NCBI GenBank assembly: GCA_031769625.1
Contig: JAUIMM010000550.1
Span: 3,774,001 to 3,838,000, forward strand
Direction: 5' to 3'
Source of the DNA: Taudactylus pleione
Taxonomy: Eukaryota > Chordata > Amphibia > Anura > Myobatrachidae
DNA: 64,000 bases
Part shown: positions 34,016 to 45,997 of the stretch, in pieces
Numbering within the stretch: the first letter of the stretch is position 1
Layout: each line of letters starts with the position of its first letter
Translations under genes and position numbers: made by a program
The notes under the pieces: generated by a model
Told to the model about the DNA's origin: nothing
Seen by the model: the letters and a program-made list of their open reading frames with translations, nothing else
The model's database searches: none

Positions 34016-35018
34016 CAGGGCCGGAACTAGGGGGGGCTGGAGGTGTACGTGCACCGGGTGAGCCGCCGCTCCCGGTCCCAGTGACCTCCAGCCTGGCGCT
34101 GCAGAGAGGCTCCAAGCCGGACGTCCGCTGGTAATATTTATTACCAGCGGGCGCCCAGCTCATTCTCTGCAGCCACGCGGTGTAGCTGGAGCCGGAGGCT
34201 GAAGTTCTCTCCCGAACTCCAGCTTCCGGCTGTCCCCACAGGCACTATGGGAGACACGTAATGACGTCTCCCCCATAGTTCCGAGGAGCAGCCGGCGGAC
34301 CGGACGCAACGCTGGATGCAGGAGCGGGGTTCAAGGTAAGTATTTTTTTTTAATAAGCTGCACTACAGGGGCATTATTGTGAGGGCTTGGGCATTACCAC
34401 AGGGGCATTACTATGGGGGCATGGGCAATAAAGGGCATTACTAATGGGGCATGAGCACTACAGGGGCATTACTATTGGGGCATGGGCACTACAGAGGCAT
34501 TACCACAGACGCATTACTGTGGGGGCATGAACACTACAGGGGCATTACTGTATGGGCACTACAGGGTTATTACTATGGGGGCATGGGTACTACAGAGGCA
34601 TTACTATGACAGCATGGGCACTACAGGGGCATTACTATGAAAGCATGGGCACTACAGAGGCATTACCACAAGGGCATTAATATGGGAGCATGGGCACTAC
34701 AGTGGCATTTCTGTATGGTGGGCACTATAGGGGCATTACTATGGGGGTATTAACATATGGGCATTACTATGGGGGCATTACAATATGGGCACTACTACAG
34801 GGGTATTACTATATGGGCACTACTACAGGGACAATGCTATGGGGGCATTACTATGGGGGCGCTATCATATGGGCACTACTACAGGGGCATTACTATATGG
34901 GCACTACTACAGGGGCATTACCTCAGGGGGCATTAGTATAGGGGCACTGTTGCAGGGGGAAATACCAGGGGGGCGTACTGTCTTGCCCCTGGTGACAAAA
35001 ATCCTAGTTTCGGCCCTG
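34016..35018. mobile_element. hAT-type element with internal tandem repeat
   Basis: Ends CAGGGCCGGAACTAGGG / CCTAGTTTCGGCCCTG. Flanks share ctcagtg (34009-34015, 35019-35025), a 7-bp match, so the TSD is slightly eroded. 34360-34960 is a tandem array of GGGCACTACAGGGGCATTAC units with variants containing TATGGGGGCAT. No transposase; Gly/Tyr-rich frames are artefacts. Confidence 0.85.
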
Positions 35019-35355
35019 CTCAGTGGCAAACACAGGATTTCTAGAGGGGGGTTTCCAAATGCTTGATTTTAGAGTGAGTGTGGCCAGTCCATGAAGAGGG
35101 TATAATTAGCACTTAACCAGCTTTAATATGCATCATACAAAGTGTACTATGTGTCATAATCCCAGCATATACAGGACCAGTGATAACAGTAAGCCATTAG
35201 ATGTGCCAGTAGGCCATCCTGCCTGAGGTGAATGTTTTTATTTTAAATGTGGGCACCATTACAGACTATTGGAGCATGTCCGGGAGCCTGGAGGAGCAGC
35301 AGAAGAACCTAGCACTGTCCTGGACATATTGGGCTCTATAGCAGTGCATCCCTAA

Positions 35356-35549
35356 TGCTGGGCACACACTATACAATTATCTGTCAGATATCCGTCCAAT
35401 CTGGCTGGTTGGAATGATAACCTGGTAATGTATGGGAGCAAATGACAATAGAAATTTGTTCCCAAACACTAGAAAACGGACCAGATTTTCCTTCCCACCA
35501 GACAGATTTGACAGATATCTGACAGATAATTGTAGAGGTATGCCCTGCA
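35356..35549. mobile_element. PIF/Harbinger-type MITE, TAA duplication
   Basis: A 194-bp foldback: TGCTGGGCACACACTATACA faces TGTAGAGGTATGCCCTGCA, with TAA on both sides (35353-35355, 35550-35552). Long inner inverted repeat around CTGTCAGATATC. Confidence 0.8.
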
Positions 35550-35577
35550 TAACAGTGCATGTTTCCCAGATCTCCTA

Positions 35578-36010
35578 TACCCCTTTTACACCGGAGCTAA
35601 AACCCGGGTTTTTGAAGGGTTAACCCGGGCAGCTCCCTGGTGTAAAAGGGCAGAGGGTTGGATCGCCGGGTCGAGTGACCCGGCAATCCAACCCAGGTAA
35701 CTAGCAGGGTTTAACACCGGCGTAGCCCGTGAAACCCTGCTATGGGAACAGCGCACTCCGGGTCACGAAGACCAGGAGTGCGCTGCTAGCCGGCCGATTG
35801 GTCCGGCTTCAGTGGCGCTTGGAGATGACGTCATCTCCAAGCGTCCACTTTCACTCAGCAAAAGCCGGGTCTATGCAGACCCGACTGCGGTGTGAGCGGC
35901 GCTGACTCGGGAATATCCCGAGTCAGCGCCGGCAAAATTCCGGGTCTGATCCGGATAGGAACTTTGTTCCAACTCCGGGTCAGACCCGGAATTTAGGTGG
36001 AAAAGGGGTA
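35578..36010. mobile_element. TACCCC MITE (copy 2)
   Basis: Nearly identical to 20381-20813 along its length, including the 28-bp palindrome (35816-35843) centred on TGACGTCA. The right flank is TTA, the left flank CTA. Confidence 0.88.
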
Positions 36011-36013
36011 TTA

Positions 36014-36540
36014 GTTGGTGCACAGGTTATTTAACACTGACTGATACATGTTAAACAATCCACAGGTGGTGCTAATTATTTCATTTGTGATACTGAGAAG
36101 AACATGCAGCACTAGTAAAATTCTATTATATTACCATTTCTATTGTGGTCATGGTGTTTGCTGGGGAGGGGGGTTTCCAGGCAGACGGACCCCCCCCTGC
36201 GTTTGCCTATGCACCTGTAGCTGCATAACCAAGCCGCTGCTAAAGCAAAGGCACCAGCCAGAGACACCAACATAGAAAAAACACTATGTAAAGCACATTT
36301 ACCAAAAAAGTTAATCAAATTGGTAAAAAAATCACAAAAGCGTGAAAATTTACATATAACACTAAAACTAGAACACTAGAGCTATAAAAGAAAGCAAAAT
36401 ATACATATTTGGTATTTGTAAACAATTAACCCAACAGGGTCATAGTAAGCAGCATCATATTCATATCAGCATTATAATCAGATACATCCAATAATGCCAT
36501 CTTTAAAGAAGTAGCATTAACGTAAAATATAAGCAATAAA
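36014..36540. other. unassigned DNA
   Basis: 36168-36210 contains CCCCCCTGCGTTTGCC, an end motif also seen inverted at 35026-35050 (GGCAAACACAGGAT) and at 45597-45628. So 35026-36208 may be one decayed element around the two MITEs. No coding signal. Confidence 0.4.
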
Positions 36541-36634
36541 AGCCCAAGGGAGAGAGCTAGAAGGCAGCAAGAAACCAAGGGACGACATTAAACAGCAGTG
36601 TCAGATCTGGTAAGACTTTTTTGAAACTTAAACT

Positions 36635-37562
36635 CAGGGCCGGATTAAGGCTTGTGGGGGCACCAGGGCAAGCCACACAGAGCCGAGCCCAGCCCAGCCA
36701 TGCCCCCAGTAGCAGTCCCCCCTCAACAGTAGTCCCCACAGGAGTACCCCTAGTAATAATCACCCTCTATGCTGTGTCCCCCAGTAGTGGTCGCAGCAGT
36801 GTGCACAGCCCCCAGTAGTATCCCCAGCAGTGCCCCTAGTAGTACCCCCATAAGTCCCTAGTAGTAGTCCTTCCCCCCCAACAGCAGTGCCCCTAGCAGT
36901 ACCCCCAGAAGTCCCTAGTAGTAGTCCCCCCCCCCACAGCAGTGCCCCTAGTAGTACTTCCCCCCACACACAGCAGTGCCCCTAGTAGTACTTCCCCCCA
37001 CACACAGCAGTGCCCCTAGTAGTACTCCCCCCCCAGTAGTGCCCCTAGTAGTACTTCCCCCCCCCACAGCAGTGCCCCTAGTAGTACTTCCCCCCCCCAC
37101 ACAGCAGTGCCCTTAGGAGTAATTGTCCCCACCCCCAAACACACAGTGTAAAAAAAAAAATTCTAAACTTACCTTAAGCCCCGCTCCGGCATCTGCTCTT
37201 CCGTCCGGCATCCTCCCAGGCCGGCCCGCTCTGCATGATGTGAGAGACGTCATCGTCTCTCCCATCAGCCACTGCGGGAGCCGGAAGACGGAGGCTCCGG
37301 CAGTGGGCCGCAGCGCAGCAGCCGATGAGAGTCTGTGTGACTCTCATCGGCTACTAAAACAAACACACAGCTGACGGCGCCGGCGGCTGTGTGTTTGTGC
37401 TGTGTAGTGTGGACGGCACTTATGTGCCGTCCACACTACCGCCCTGCCCCAAGCTGATGCAGCAGCACTGACTGTGCTGCTGCATGCAGTAGTGTGGGGG
37501 CCCTCTGTATGTGGGGGCCCAGGGACGACAGCCCCTGTCGCCCCTCCCTTAATCCGGCCCTG
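36635..37562. mobile_element. hAT-type element with 8-bp TSD and internal tandem repeat
   Basis: Ends CAGGGCCGGATTAAGG / CCTTAATCCGGCCCTG. Perfect TSD cttaaact (36627-36634, 37563-37570). 36710-37110 repeats CAGCAGTGCCCCTAGTAGTA with C-runs. The right part is GC-rich with inverted repeats (GATGAGAGTCTGTGTGACTC). No transposase. Confidence 0.9.
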
Positions 37563-37612
37563 CTTAAACTCTCCCCTTGCAGCGTCTCCCTTTCTCTCTC
37601 AAAACAGTGTTA

Positions 37613-37906
37613 TGTGGGGTATACACCGGAATGATGGATCGGCCATATTGTGCATACACACTTACCAATTGGCCTCACGATGTCTGGCCAGAATCACTGG
37701 TTCCTGTGGTCAGCATATGGATCATCGTATGATAATGTGTACAAACAAACAGATGCCTGATATATCACATTGGCCATGCAGCACGACCAATGCGATATAT
37801 TTGTTAAAGAAAATCAGATATATTGTGTGTACACACTGCCAGATCGTCTGGACAATATATTATTCATCGGCTGAATGAAAGATATATCATCAGTATGTAC
37901 CCAGCA
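37613..37906. mobile_element. foldback MITE old enough to be part of the duplicated unit
   Basis: GTGGGGTATACACCGG at the left and GTATGTACCCAGCA at the right. Its left half is also present in units A, B and C (GTGCATACACACTTACCAAT), so it predates the duplications. Confidence 0.6.
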
Positions 37907-38265
37907 TTGCTTCAAATGTGTCATCTCATCCCAATCCTGCAAGCTCTGACAGCACTTTACCAACTTCAACTCCCAAATCCACCAACCACCCACCCATCCT
38001 CATTACCCTACTTGCCCTTGAGTTTGCTATTTATTTTTCCTCAAAACCTGTTGTATCCATTATGATATGTCTTCCTCAACACCTTATCCTGCTGCTATTG
38101 CAGCTTGTAATTACGGCCAACCTACTCTTTTCTCCTAACTTGACACTGGTGACAAAGTCCCCCCCTTCCATCTGTCACTTTGACCCCATTCGCTCCATCC
38201 TCCTCCACTCCCCCAGCCTCTCTCAACACTTGCTACAACACACACAGAAAACCTCTATGCCAGGA

Positions 38266-38338
38266 GTTTCTGTAGTGTAGTGGTTATCACATTCGCCTAA
38301 CACGCGAAAGGTCCCCGGTTTGAGACCGGGCAGAAACA
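38266..38338 (+). tRNA. tRNA-Val (anticodon AAC)
   Basis: A 73-nt cloverleaf: acceptor GTTTCTG/CAGAAAC, anticodon stem TTCGC/GCGAA fully paired, loop CTAACAC giving AAC, discriminator A. The T loop reads TTTGAGA instead of TTCGAGA, so the conserved C56 is T. This alters the B box (GGTTTGAGACC) and the base that normally pairs with G19 of the D loop. Both transcription and folding may be impaired, so this copy may be decaying. An oligo-T follows. Confidence 0.92.
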
Positions 38339-38339
38339 G

Positions 38340-38344
38340 TTTTT
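38340..38344 (+). terminator. pol III terminator after tRNA-Val A
   Basis: Five T starting two bases after the tRNA. Confidence 0.65.
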
Positions 38345-38671
38345 CATTTTGTATTATTGCTAAACGTGTGCTTGCTATTTTATTGTATGAACTGACTTTG
38401 AGTCTGTACAAATCATTTTACATCAAAGCTACCATTACATTACCAATGATGGCTGACATATAGTTTATGCAACACATGGACAGGGGAGTGGAGAGAGCTC
38501 GGAGGCAGAGTTAGAGCTGGTAAGAACTGGTCTGGTTCCAGGGCTGCATGACACTCTCTCTATCCCATTCTACCACCCTGTCTGCTAAGACTAACCTCAC
38601 TTGGTGCAACCTTGATACCCACGACACTGACCCTTTTGATTCTTAACTGGTCTCTACTCTCTCCTGCCTGA

Positions 38672-39282
38672 GGAGCTGATTCAGACCCGGTCGCTAGATG
38701 CATTTGCTTGCTCCCCGCATATGCAAATCCAGCGCATGCCCAGCAAGGCAGGCGATCACATGGCAAGGCATAAGCACGCCCACTATGTCTTGGCGTGCGA
38801 TCATATTGTGTATGCAGACGCCCACTAGCCATTCTTAAGATGCCCACTTGCGCACATCATTTCCTGGAAGTGCATGAAAACATTGGTACATCAAGCACCA
38901 TCGGATGTGCTCGCAGCGCTTGAGGTTGACTATACCTTGCAGCAAGCACTGCGATCACTTCAGTGTAAAATCTAATCAGGTGACGTGTACAATGACGCCT
39001 CCGTGCTAATTATTCAAGCCCATAAAACGCCATTAGAACACACAGGCATGCCTGTGTTCACACATCCAAACCCTTGTTTACATAGACCTTCCCCTGACAC
39101 CACCCACAAACGACACTATCTGCCACTCAAAGTAGCGCTCAGTCTATGTACTTCGAGCAACCGATTTCTGATCACTAAGACTGGCTTGCGATCGCGCACT
39201 GCGGCTTATACGCATGTGCAGAAATCAAAAATCGGCCAGCTACGAGTGAACTCTGCGTTGAGTCCGGGTCTGAATGAGTTCC
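38672..39282. mobile_element. CTGATTCAGA-type MITE private to unit A
   Basis: A 611-bp element with ends GGAGCTGATTCAGACCCGG / CCGGGTCTGAATGAGTTCC and TGA on both sides (38669-38671, 39283-39285). Units B (about 42955) and C (about 51645) have the empty site CTGCCTGAAAAA. Related elements: 52973-53571, 61929-62325, 63063-63329. Confidence 0.88.
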
Positions 39283-39957
39283 TGAAAACACTGCTTCCCT
39301 CTATAACTCCACCCTAACTTCCTTTTTGGATTTGCTTAGTTGATTACTCACAAACTCAAATGATCCTTACAGCAACTGTGGCACTCTAGACTGACCCGCT
39401 ACCTTCAAAAATATTCCTGCACCACAGGAAAGCGCTGGAGAAATCCTACTCGATGCTTGCCTTACTTTTTCAAGTTCAAGCTCACCCCTTGCAGCTCCTC
39501 TCCTTCTCTGTTTAAAACAGTTTTGTGGGATGCACATTGGAACTATGGATTAGCTGTCCGACCGACCTAACGTTTTGGTAAGGTTATGCACAAACAATAA
39601 TGTGCATACACACTTACCAATTGGCCGCGATTACTTTGCATTCTGGAACTTGGTAAATCTGACAGTATCGCATCCACCATAGAAACCAATGGGGGATTCG
39701 GTACTCGCGACAATGAAGGGACAGAAGCAGATATTGGAGATAACTGCTGCAGTCCCTCCATAATACATTACAGGTATACTAAATGTTTATGGATATCCCC
39801 TGAAAACGAGTATTTATTGGGAAATATGCTGCAAATAGTTAATGACAAATGGGCCCCATAGAGTCTGTACAAATCACTGTGCATCAAAGTTACCATTACA
39901 ATACCAATGTTGGCTGACTTACAGCTTATACAACATAGGGACAGGGGAGTGGAGAGG

Positions 39958-40418
39958 GGATGTAGTTACCATCCTAGCAGTCAGGATGACGGCACTCAGA
40001 ATACTGGCGCCAGAATCCCAACAGCAGTCTGAGTCCTGGCACCAGAATACCGACTGCCGGTATCCCGATGGTAAGTATTAGGATTAGGGGGAGGGTTAGG
40101 TTAAGGGATAAGAGTTAAACACTAGGGTTAGGCTGTGGTGGGGAGGGTTAGAGTTAGGCTGTGGTTGGGAGGGTTAGAGTTAGGCTGCAGGGGGGAGGAT
40201 TAGGGTTAGGCTGCAGGGGGGAGGATTAGGGTTAGGCTGCAGGGGGGAGGATTAGGGTTAAGATGCAGGGGGGTGGGTTAGGGTTAGGCTGTGTGAAAGG
40301 TCGGTTAGGGGAGCATTAGGGGTTAGGATAATTTCCTAATCGGGTTGGGATTCAGACTGTCGGGATGCCATTGTCAGTATTCTGACCACCGGAATCTAGA
40401 CCGCTGTGATCCATACCC
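39958..40418. mobile_element. MITE carrying TTAGGG-like repeats (unit A copy)
   Basis: Left end GATGTAGTTACCATCCTAGC, right end GATCCATACCCATC. 40080-40340 is an array of GGATTAGGGTTAGGCTGCAG units. Present at the same place in unit B (45998-46990), so older than the duplication. Confidence 0.65.
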
Positions 40419-40522
40419 ATCTTGTGGAGAGAGCTGGGAGGCAGCAAGGGCCCCGGGGACAGCATAAAACAGCAGCACCAGATCTGGTAAGCACCTGCCA
40501 GGTTCCAGAGCTTCATGACACT

Positions 40523-40735
40523 CAGGGTCTGATTTATCAACAAGCTTTATCACTGAGTCACAACGAGTGGCAAAACTCACTGTGTGTGATAAATGGTGCT
40601 CCAGCCAATCAGCTCCCAACAGTCATCTGTTTGAAAAATGACAGTTGAGAGCTGATTGGCTGGAGCACCATTTATCATATGCAACGAGTTTCATTACTTG
40701 TTGTGAATGATAAAACTCATTAATGTATCAGGCCC
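40523..40735. mobile_element. stem-loop MITE (AGGGTCTGATTTATCAA ends)
   Basis: AGGGTCTGATTTATCAACAAG faces CTCATTAATGTATCAGGCCCT. The centre is a long hairpin built on CCAATCAGCTCCCAAC and its inverse. Also in unit B (47115-47996), where it is rearranged. Confidence 0.75.
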
Positions 40736-42512
40736 TATCTCTTTTTCCACTGCCCCCTTTCCTAAGAGGAAGAGGAACTTGTGAATGCGTGCTAAAATGG
40801 AAGTGACATAATGGATTCAAGAAATCTCCATCTTTTCTGTTATTATCAATAATCAGGATGTGATTTACATATAATATTGATGCTTCCTGTTTGATTTCAA
40901 TACTGGGTGTACTTGCGTGCTATCTGTGATATAACTATTGTATTAAAAAAATCAGATGATGCTTTCCATTAATAATCCCACAGTGAATTCAGTCACAATC
41001 GGAAACACAAATAGACAGCTCCACATTAAAAACTCATTGTTACTAACAAACTAACACATCATTAATGTCAAAATATTAGTTACTCTGATTTAGGAGCCAA
41101 TTTATTTTATCTACAGACATAATTCTTGTTGAAAAAGGGTATTTAATTTATGGTTCCATGAGAAGCAACAAAGGGAAACCTTCAAGAATGTATAGTGAGG
41201 AATTTGCTGTGCTTCTTCACTGTGTACCTCAGAGACTTAAATCCTGAAGTTTAGAAACAAGTCTCCCGAAAGTGTGAAAGCATAAAAAGTTGTGTGTTCA
41301 ACTGCAAAGGAAGAAGATTAAGGAATATTTGCAGTCACCTTACCTACTGTTGCGACTAAAGGGTATATTTACTTAAGAGCAGGTTTTTATAAATGGAGAT
41401 GTTGCCCATAGCAACCAAACAGATCCTACTTAACCATACTATCCCGATTCCAGCGGGACAGTCCCGTTTTTCAGGTACTGTCCCGCTGTCCCATCTGGGA
41501 GTCATAGTCGGGAGTTTGGGGACACTCAGCCATGAAGCTGAGTTTATGCCGCATGCATGGGGGCAGCCCAGTAGCTGATGGCGTGCTGGGCTTGCCCCCC
41601 AGCATGATGTAAAAAGGGGGCATGACTTGCAGACATACCCCCAAAAAATGCATCACACAGAGGGCATGGCCTAGTGGGAATGAGACCATGTCTCCTTTTC
41701 ATTTGCACTCGCAGGGGTCCTGACTTCAGGATCCAAGATGTTGGAAGGTATACTTAACATTTATCTAGTACCTTCTAGAAGATGGACAAATCCTGCTGGC
41801 GGTGCAGCTTCACCAGTGCTCTCTTGCATCTAGAGATGGTGAGTTAACCTGCGTATCCACTACACGATTGAATGAACGATTGAACGATAATGACATTGTT
41901 ATCATTCAATTGTTCATTATATTGTGAAGTGGACATTGAGCCCACAATGAACAACATATTGTTCAATGTGGGCACCTCCCTCATCCCCGAACCTGCACAA
42001 CCTGATGATATAGTCAGGTTGGACAGCAGGTTCAGGCGATGAGCGACGGCGTCAACGACCAACGGGACCAGGTATTGCTGGTTGTTGACGGCACATCCAC
42101 TGCACAATATTGTGGACAATTGACCAATAACGATGTCATTATCGTTCGATCATTCATTTTATCATGTAGTGGATACGTGGTTTTATACTGCATTATAATT
42201 GTGTATCATCAATGCTGCCATTGGATTCCCACTATTTTTGGCAATGATACCTGGATAACAGTTGTACAATGGGATAGGTACCCCTTCATCATTGTATAGG
42301 ACAAATCAGATAAGTCATGCCCTTTCCCCATGAGGCCACGCCTCTTTTCCAGGTGTGCGTCTTATGTCCCTATTTGAAAAATAGGTTGAGGGGGGGCACC
42401 AATGTTCTTTATGGCCCAGGGCACCAAAAAGTCTAGTTACGATTCTGTCCAATACTCCCTCACCATCGCTCACCACTTACTGCAACACACAAAGAAAGTT
42501 TCTATGCTATGA

Positions 42513-42585
42513 GTTTCTGTAGTGTAGTGGTTATCACATTCGCCTAACACGCGAAAGGTCCCCGGTTCGAGACCGGGCAGAAACA
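42513..42585 (+). tRNA. tRNA-Val (anticodon AAC)
   Basis: A 73-nt cloverleaf with all stems paired: GTTTCTG/CAGAAAC, TTCGC/GCGAA, CCCGG/CCGGG. Loop CTAACAC gives AAC. A box and B box (GGTTCGAGACC) are intact, discriminator A. A T5 run follows at 42594-42598. By sequence this is the best-preserved of the four tRNA-Val genes here and the likeliest to be functional. Confidence 0.95.
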
Positions 42586-42593
42586 TTATTGCA

Positions 42594-42598
42594 TTTTT
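42594..42598 (+). terminator. pol III terminator after tRNA-Val B
   Basis: Five T nine bases after the tRNA. Confidence 0.65.
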
Positions 42599-43588
42599 GC
42601 TAAACGTGTGCTTGCTATTTTATTGTATGAACTGACTTTGAGCCTGTACAAATCATTTTACAACAAAGTTACCATTACAGTATCAATGTTGGTTGACATA
42701 TAGTTTATGCAACACATGGACAGAGGAGTGGAGAGAGCAGGGAGGCAGCAGGGACTCCAGGGACAGCATAAAACAGCTGCGTTAGAGTTGGTAAGAACCT
42801 GTCTGATTCCAAGGCTGCATGACTCTCTCTCTATCCCATTCTACCTCCCTGTCTCCTAAGACTAAGGTCACCTGGGGCAACCTTGATGCCCACGATACTG
42901 ACCCTTTTGATTCTTCCCTGGTCTCTTTTCTTTCCTCTATCTCTACTCTCTCCTGCCTGAAAAAACTGCTTCCCTCTATAACTAGGCCCTAACTTCCTTT
43001 TTGGATTTGCTCAGTTGATTACTCACAAACTCAGATGATCTGCACAGCAACTGTGGCACTCTAGAGTCTAGACTGACCCGCTACCTTCAAAAATATTCCT
43101 GCACCACGGAAAAGCGCTGGAGAAAATCCTACTCGATGCTTGACTTACTTTTTCAAATTCAAGCTCACCCTTTGCAGCTCCTTTCTTTCTCTCTCAAAAC
43201 AGTTTTGTGGGATGCACATTTGAACTATGGATTGGCTGTCAGATTGACAGTTGCGCATGCAGGGGGGGTTCTGAATAACCAGAAACCCCCCCCTGACAGA
43301 TTCGAGAGCAGTCATCATGCTCTTAAGCCCCGTCCCCTCACAGCAAAATGACGCGATTCATGGGTTAATTGGGAGGAGGCAGAGCCAATATGATGCAATT
43401 CCATTAGAATCACATAATTTGGCTCTGCCCCCTCTCGATTGACCCATGGATCGCAACAGTTTCACGCTAGGAGGAGGGGCCTAATGACATGGTGCCAACC
43501 TGCCAGGTAAGAGTGTGTGTAATGTATGTGTGATTAATATATGTTTTACATAAGTATGTGTGTATATATGTGTGTGCATGTCTATATG

Positions 43589-45520
43589 CAGGCCTGCCAT
43601 CAGTAATGATGGGGCCCGGGATTGACAAAATAGGCATGGCCCCTCCCCTTAGGTGGGGGGGCAGTTTGTCAGAGGTGGGCGTTGGTGTGGATAATGTGGG
43701 TGAACAGCATGATGGTGAGGGTAAAGGTGTGAGAGCAGGGTGAGGGTGTGAGTGTGAGAGCAGGGTGAGGGTGTGAGTGTGAGAGCAGGGTGAGGGTGAG
43801 TGTGAGAGCAGGGTGTGAGTGTGAAAGCAGGGTGAGTGTGAGCAGGGTGTAGGTGTGAGCAGGGTGAGGGTGTGAGTGTGAGAGCAGGGTGTGGGTGTGA
43901 GAGCAGGGTGAGGATGAGGGTGTGAGAGCAGGGTGTGAGTGTAAGAGCAGGGTGAGGATGAGTGAGTGAGAGCAGGGTGAGGGTGTGAGTGAGAGCAGGG
44001 TGAGGGTGTGAGAACAGGGTGCGAGTGTGAGAGCAGGATGAGGATGAGTGTGAGAGCAGGGTGAGGGTGTGAGTGAGAGCAGGGTGAGGGTGTGAGAGCA
44101 GGGTGAGGGTGAGTGTGTGAGAGCAGGGTGTGAGTATGAGAGCAGGGTGAGGGTGTGAGTGTGAGAGCAGGGTGAGGGTGTGAGTGTGAGAGCAGGGTGA
44201 GGGTGAGTGTGATAGCAGGGTGTGAGTGTGAAAGCAGGGTGAGTGTGAGCAGGGTGTAGGTGTGAGCAGGGTGAGGGTGTGAGTGTGAGAGCAGGGTGAG
44301 GGTGTGAGAGCAGGGTGAGGGTGGGGGTGTGAGAGCATGGTGTGAGTGTGAGAGCAGGGTGAGGGTGTGAGTGAGAGCAGGGTGAGGGTGTGAGTGAGAG
44401 CAGGGTGAGGGTGTGAGAACAGGGTGTGAGTGTGAGAGCAGGGTGAGGATGAGTGTGAGAGCTGGGTGAGGGTGTGAGTGAGAGCAGGGTGAGGGTGTGA
44501 GAGCAGGGTGAGGGTGAGTGTGTGAGAGCAGGGTGTGAGTGTGAGTATGAGAGCAGGGTGTGAGTATGAAAGCAGGGTGAGGGTGTGAGAGGAGCGTGTG
44601 AGTGTGAGAGCAAGGTGAGGGTGTGAGTGTGAGAGCAGGGTGAGGGTGTGAGTGTGAGAGCAGGGTGAGGGTGTGAGTATGAGAGCAGAGTGTGAGTGTG
44701 AGAGCAGGGTGAGGGTGTGAGTGTGAGAGCAGGGTGTGAGTGAGTGTGTGAGAGCAAGGTGAGGGTGTGAGTATGAGCAGGGTGAGGGTGTGACTGTGAG
44801 AGCAGAGTGTGAGAGCAGGGTGTGAGTGTGAGAGCAGGGTGAGGGTGTGAGTGTGAGAGCAGGGTGTGAGAGCAGGGTGAGGGTGTGAGTGTGAGAGCAG
44901 GGTGAGGGTGTGAGTGTGAGAGCAGGGTGTGAGAGCAGGGTGAGGGTGTGAGTGTGAGAGCATGGTGTGAGAGCAGGGTGAGGGTGTGTGTGAGAGCAGG
45001 GTGTGAGTGTGAGAGCAGGGTGAGGGTGTGAGAGCAGGGTGAGGGTGTGAGAGCTGGAGTCTATGTACCTGATCAGTCTCCAGCCTCTCCTGCTCCTACC
45101 GTCCTTTCTCTGCACCACACGCGGCGGCTGTAAATAGCTTCTCCGCCCGCAGCTGCTGCTCCCTCTCTCCCCGGCTGATGTCTTCCTTGCACAGCCTCTC
45201 CCTGCTGCTCCTGCTCCAGCAATGCCGCTCACATTTACCCGGACAGAGAGAGAGGGACCCAGGGGGCAGCCAACGCATTTTGAATATAGCACTGGTCGCA
45301 AGCCAATCAGAGCTTGCAGACCGGTAGCCAATCAGGAGCTGCAGCTGCGGCAGCTCCTGATTGGCTGCCGGTCCTCAAGCTCCGATCAGCTTGTGGCAAG
45401 CTCCAAATTGAAAATACCGCCGGCACTTGTCCACTATGCTGCTTCCGCTGCTACCCGGGCCCCCTTTCAGTACGGGCCCGGGACTATAGTTTCGGCAGTC
45501 CCCCCCTGATGGCGGCCCTG
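43589..45520. mobile_element. hAT-type element with 8-bp TSD carrying a 1.3-kb minisatellite
   Basis: Ends CAGGCCTGCCATCAG / CTGATGGCGGCCCTG. Perfect TSD tctatatg (43581-43588, 45521-45528). The interior is mostly the minisatellite 43735-45055, then a GC-rich block with inverted AGGAGCTGCAGCTGCGGCAG around 45345. Subterminal GGGCCCGGGA occurs on both sides. No transposase. Confidence 0.92.
43735..45055. repeat. GTGAGAGCAGGGTGAGG minisatellite
   Basis: About 1.3 kb of GAGAGCAGGGTGAGGGTGTG units of variable length (about 12-26 bp). The minus strand of the unit has no stop codon in any frame, giving overlapping open frames of 360-560 codons (Leu/Ser/His/Pro/Thr repeats) that are not genes. Confidence 0.95.
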
Positions 45521-45997
45521 TCTATATGTGTGTATGTATGTATCTATATACTGTATATATACAGTATATATGTATGTGTGTGTATGCAATTGCAAATCCC
45601 CCTGTAAAAATCCTGCGTTTGCCCCTGACCGACCTAACGATTTGGTAAAGTTATGCACAAACAATATTGTGCATACACACTTACCAATTGGCCGCAATTA
45701 CTTTGCATTCTGGAACTTGGTAAATCTGACAGTATCGCATCCACCATAGAAACCAATGGGGGATTCGGTACTCGCGAAAATGGAGGGACAGAAGCAGATA
45801 TTGGAGATAACTACTACAGTCCCTCCATAATACATTGCAGGGATACTAAATATTTATGGATATCCCCTGAAAACGAGTATTTATTGGGAAATATGCCGCA
45901 AATAGTTAATGATAAATGGGTCCCTTAGAGTCTGTAGAAATCATTGTGCATCAAAGTTACCATTACAATATCAATGTTGGCTGACTTACAGCTTATA

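Larger units (their letters stand above)
36545..37910 (+). repeat. tRNA-Val duplication unit, partial copy A' without tRNA
   Basis: 36547-36634 (GAGAGAGCTAGAAGGCAGCA, GTGTCAGATCTGGTAAG) and 37571-37620 (CTTGCAGCGTCTCCCTTTCT) match the downstream flanks of the other units. It is opened by the hAT element 36635-37562 and joins unit A at about 37911. No tRNA remains at its upstream edge. Confidence 0.7.
37911..42470 (+). repeat. tRNA-Val duplication unit A
   Basis: Contains tRNA-Val 38266-38338 and about 4.2 kb of downstream flank. It aligns with unit B from 42490 and unit C from 51170. It has one private insertion (38672-39282) and lacks the insertions found in B at 43239, 46386, 48344, 48944 and 50346, so it supplies empty sites for them. 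40737-41340 and 41690-42470 have no genes; 41853-42180 is an old foldback repeat (TATCCACTACACGATTGAAT). Confidence 0.88.
43239..45628. mobile_element. 2.4-kb insertion in unit B (GGGGCAAACGCAGGAT end)
   Basis: Absent from units A (39555) and C (51913), where GGATTAGCTGTCCGACCGAC-like sequence is continuous. The right end reads CCTGCGTTTGCCCCTG, the left part CAGGGGGGGTTCTGAATAAC. No exact TSD is visible. It carries the hAT element 43589-45520 nested inside. Confidence 0.7.

Noticed and set aside
43467..45331. Minus-strand open frames of 498, 560 and 362 codons (Leu/Ser/His/Pro/Thr repeats)
   Set aside because: They overlap in different frames and arise from a stop-free minisatellite within an hAT-type element.
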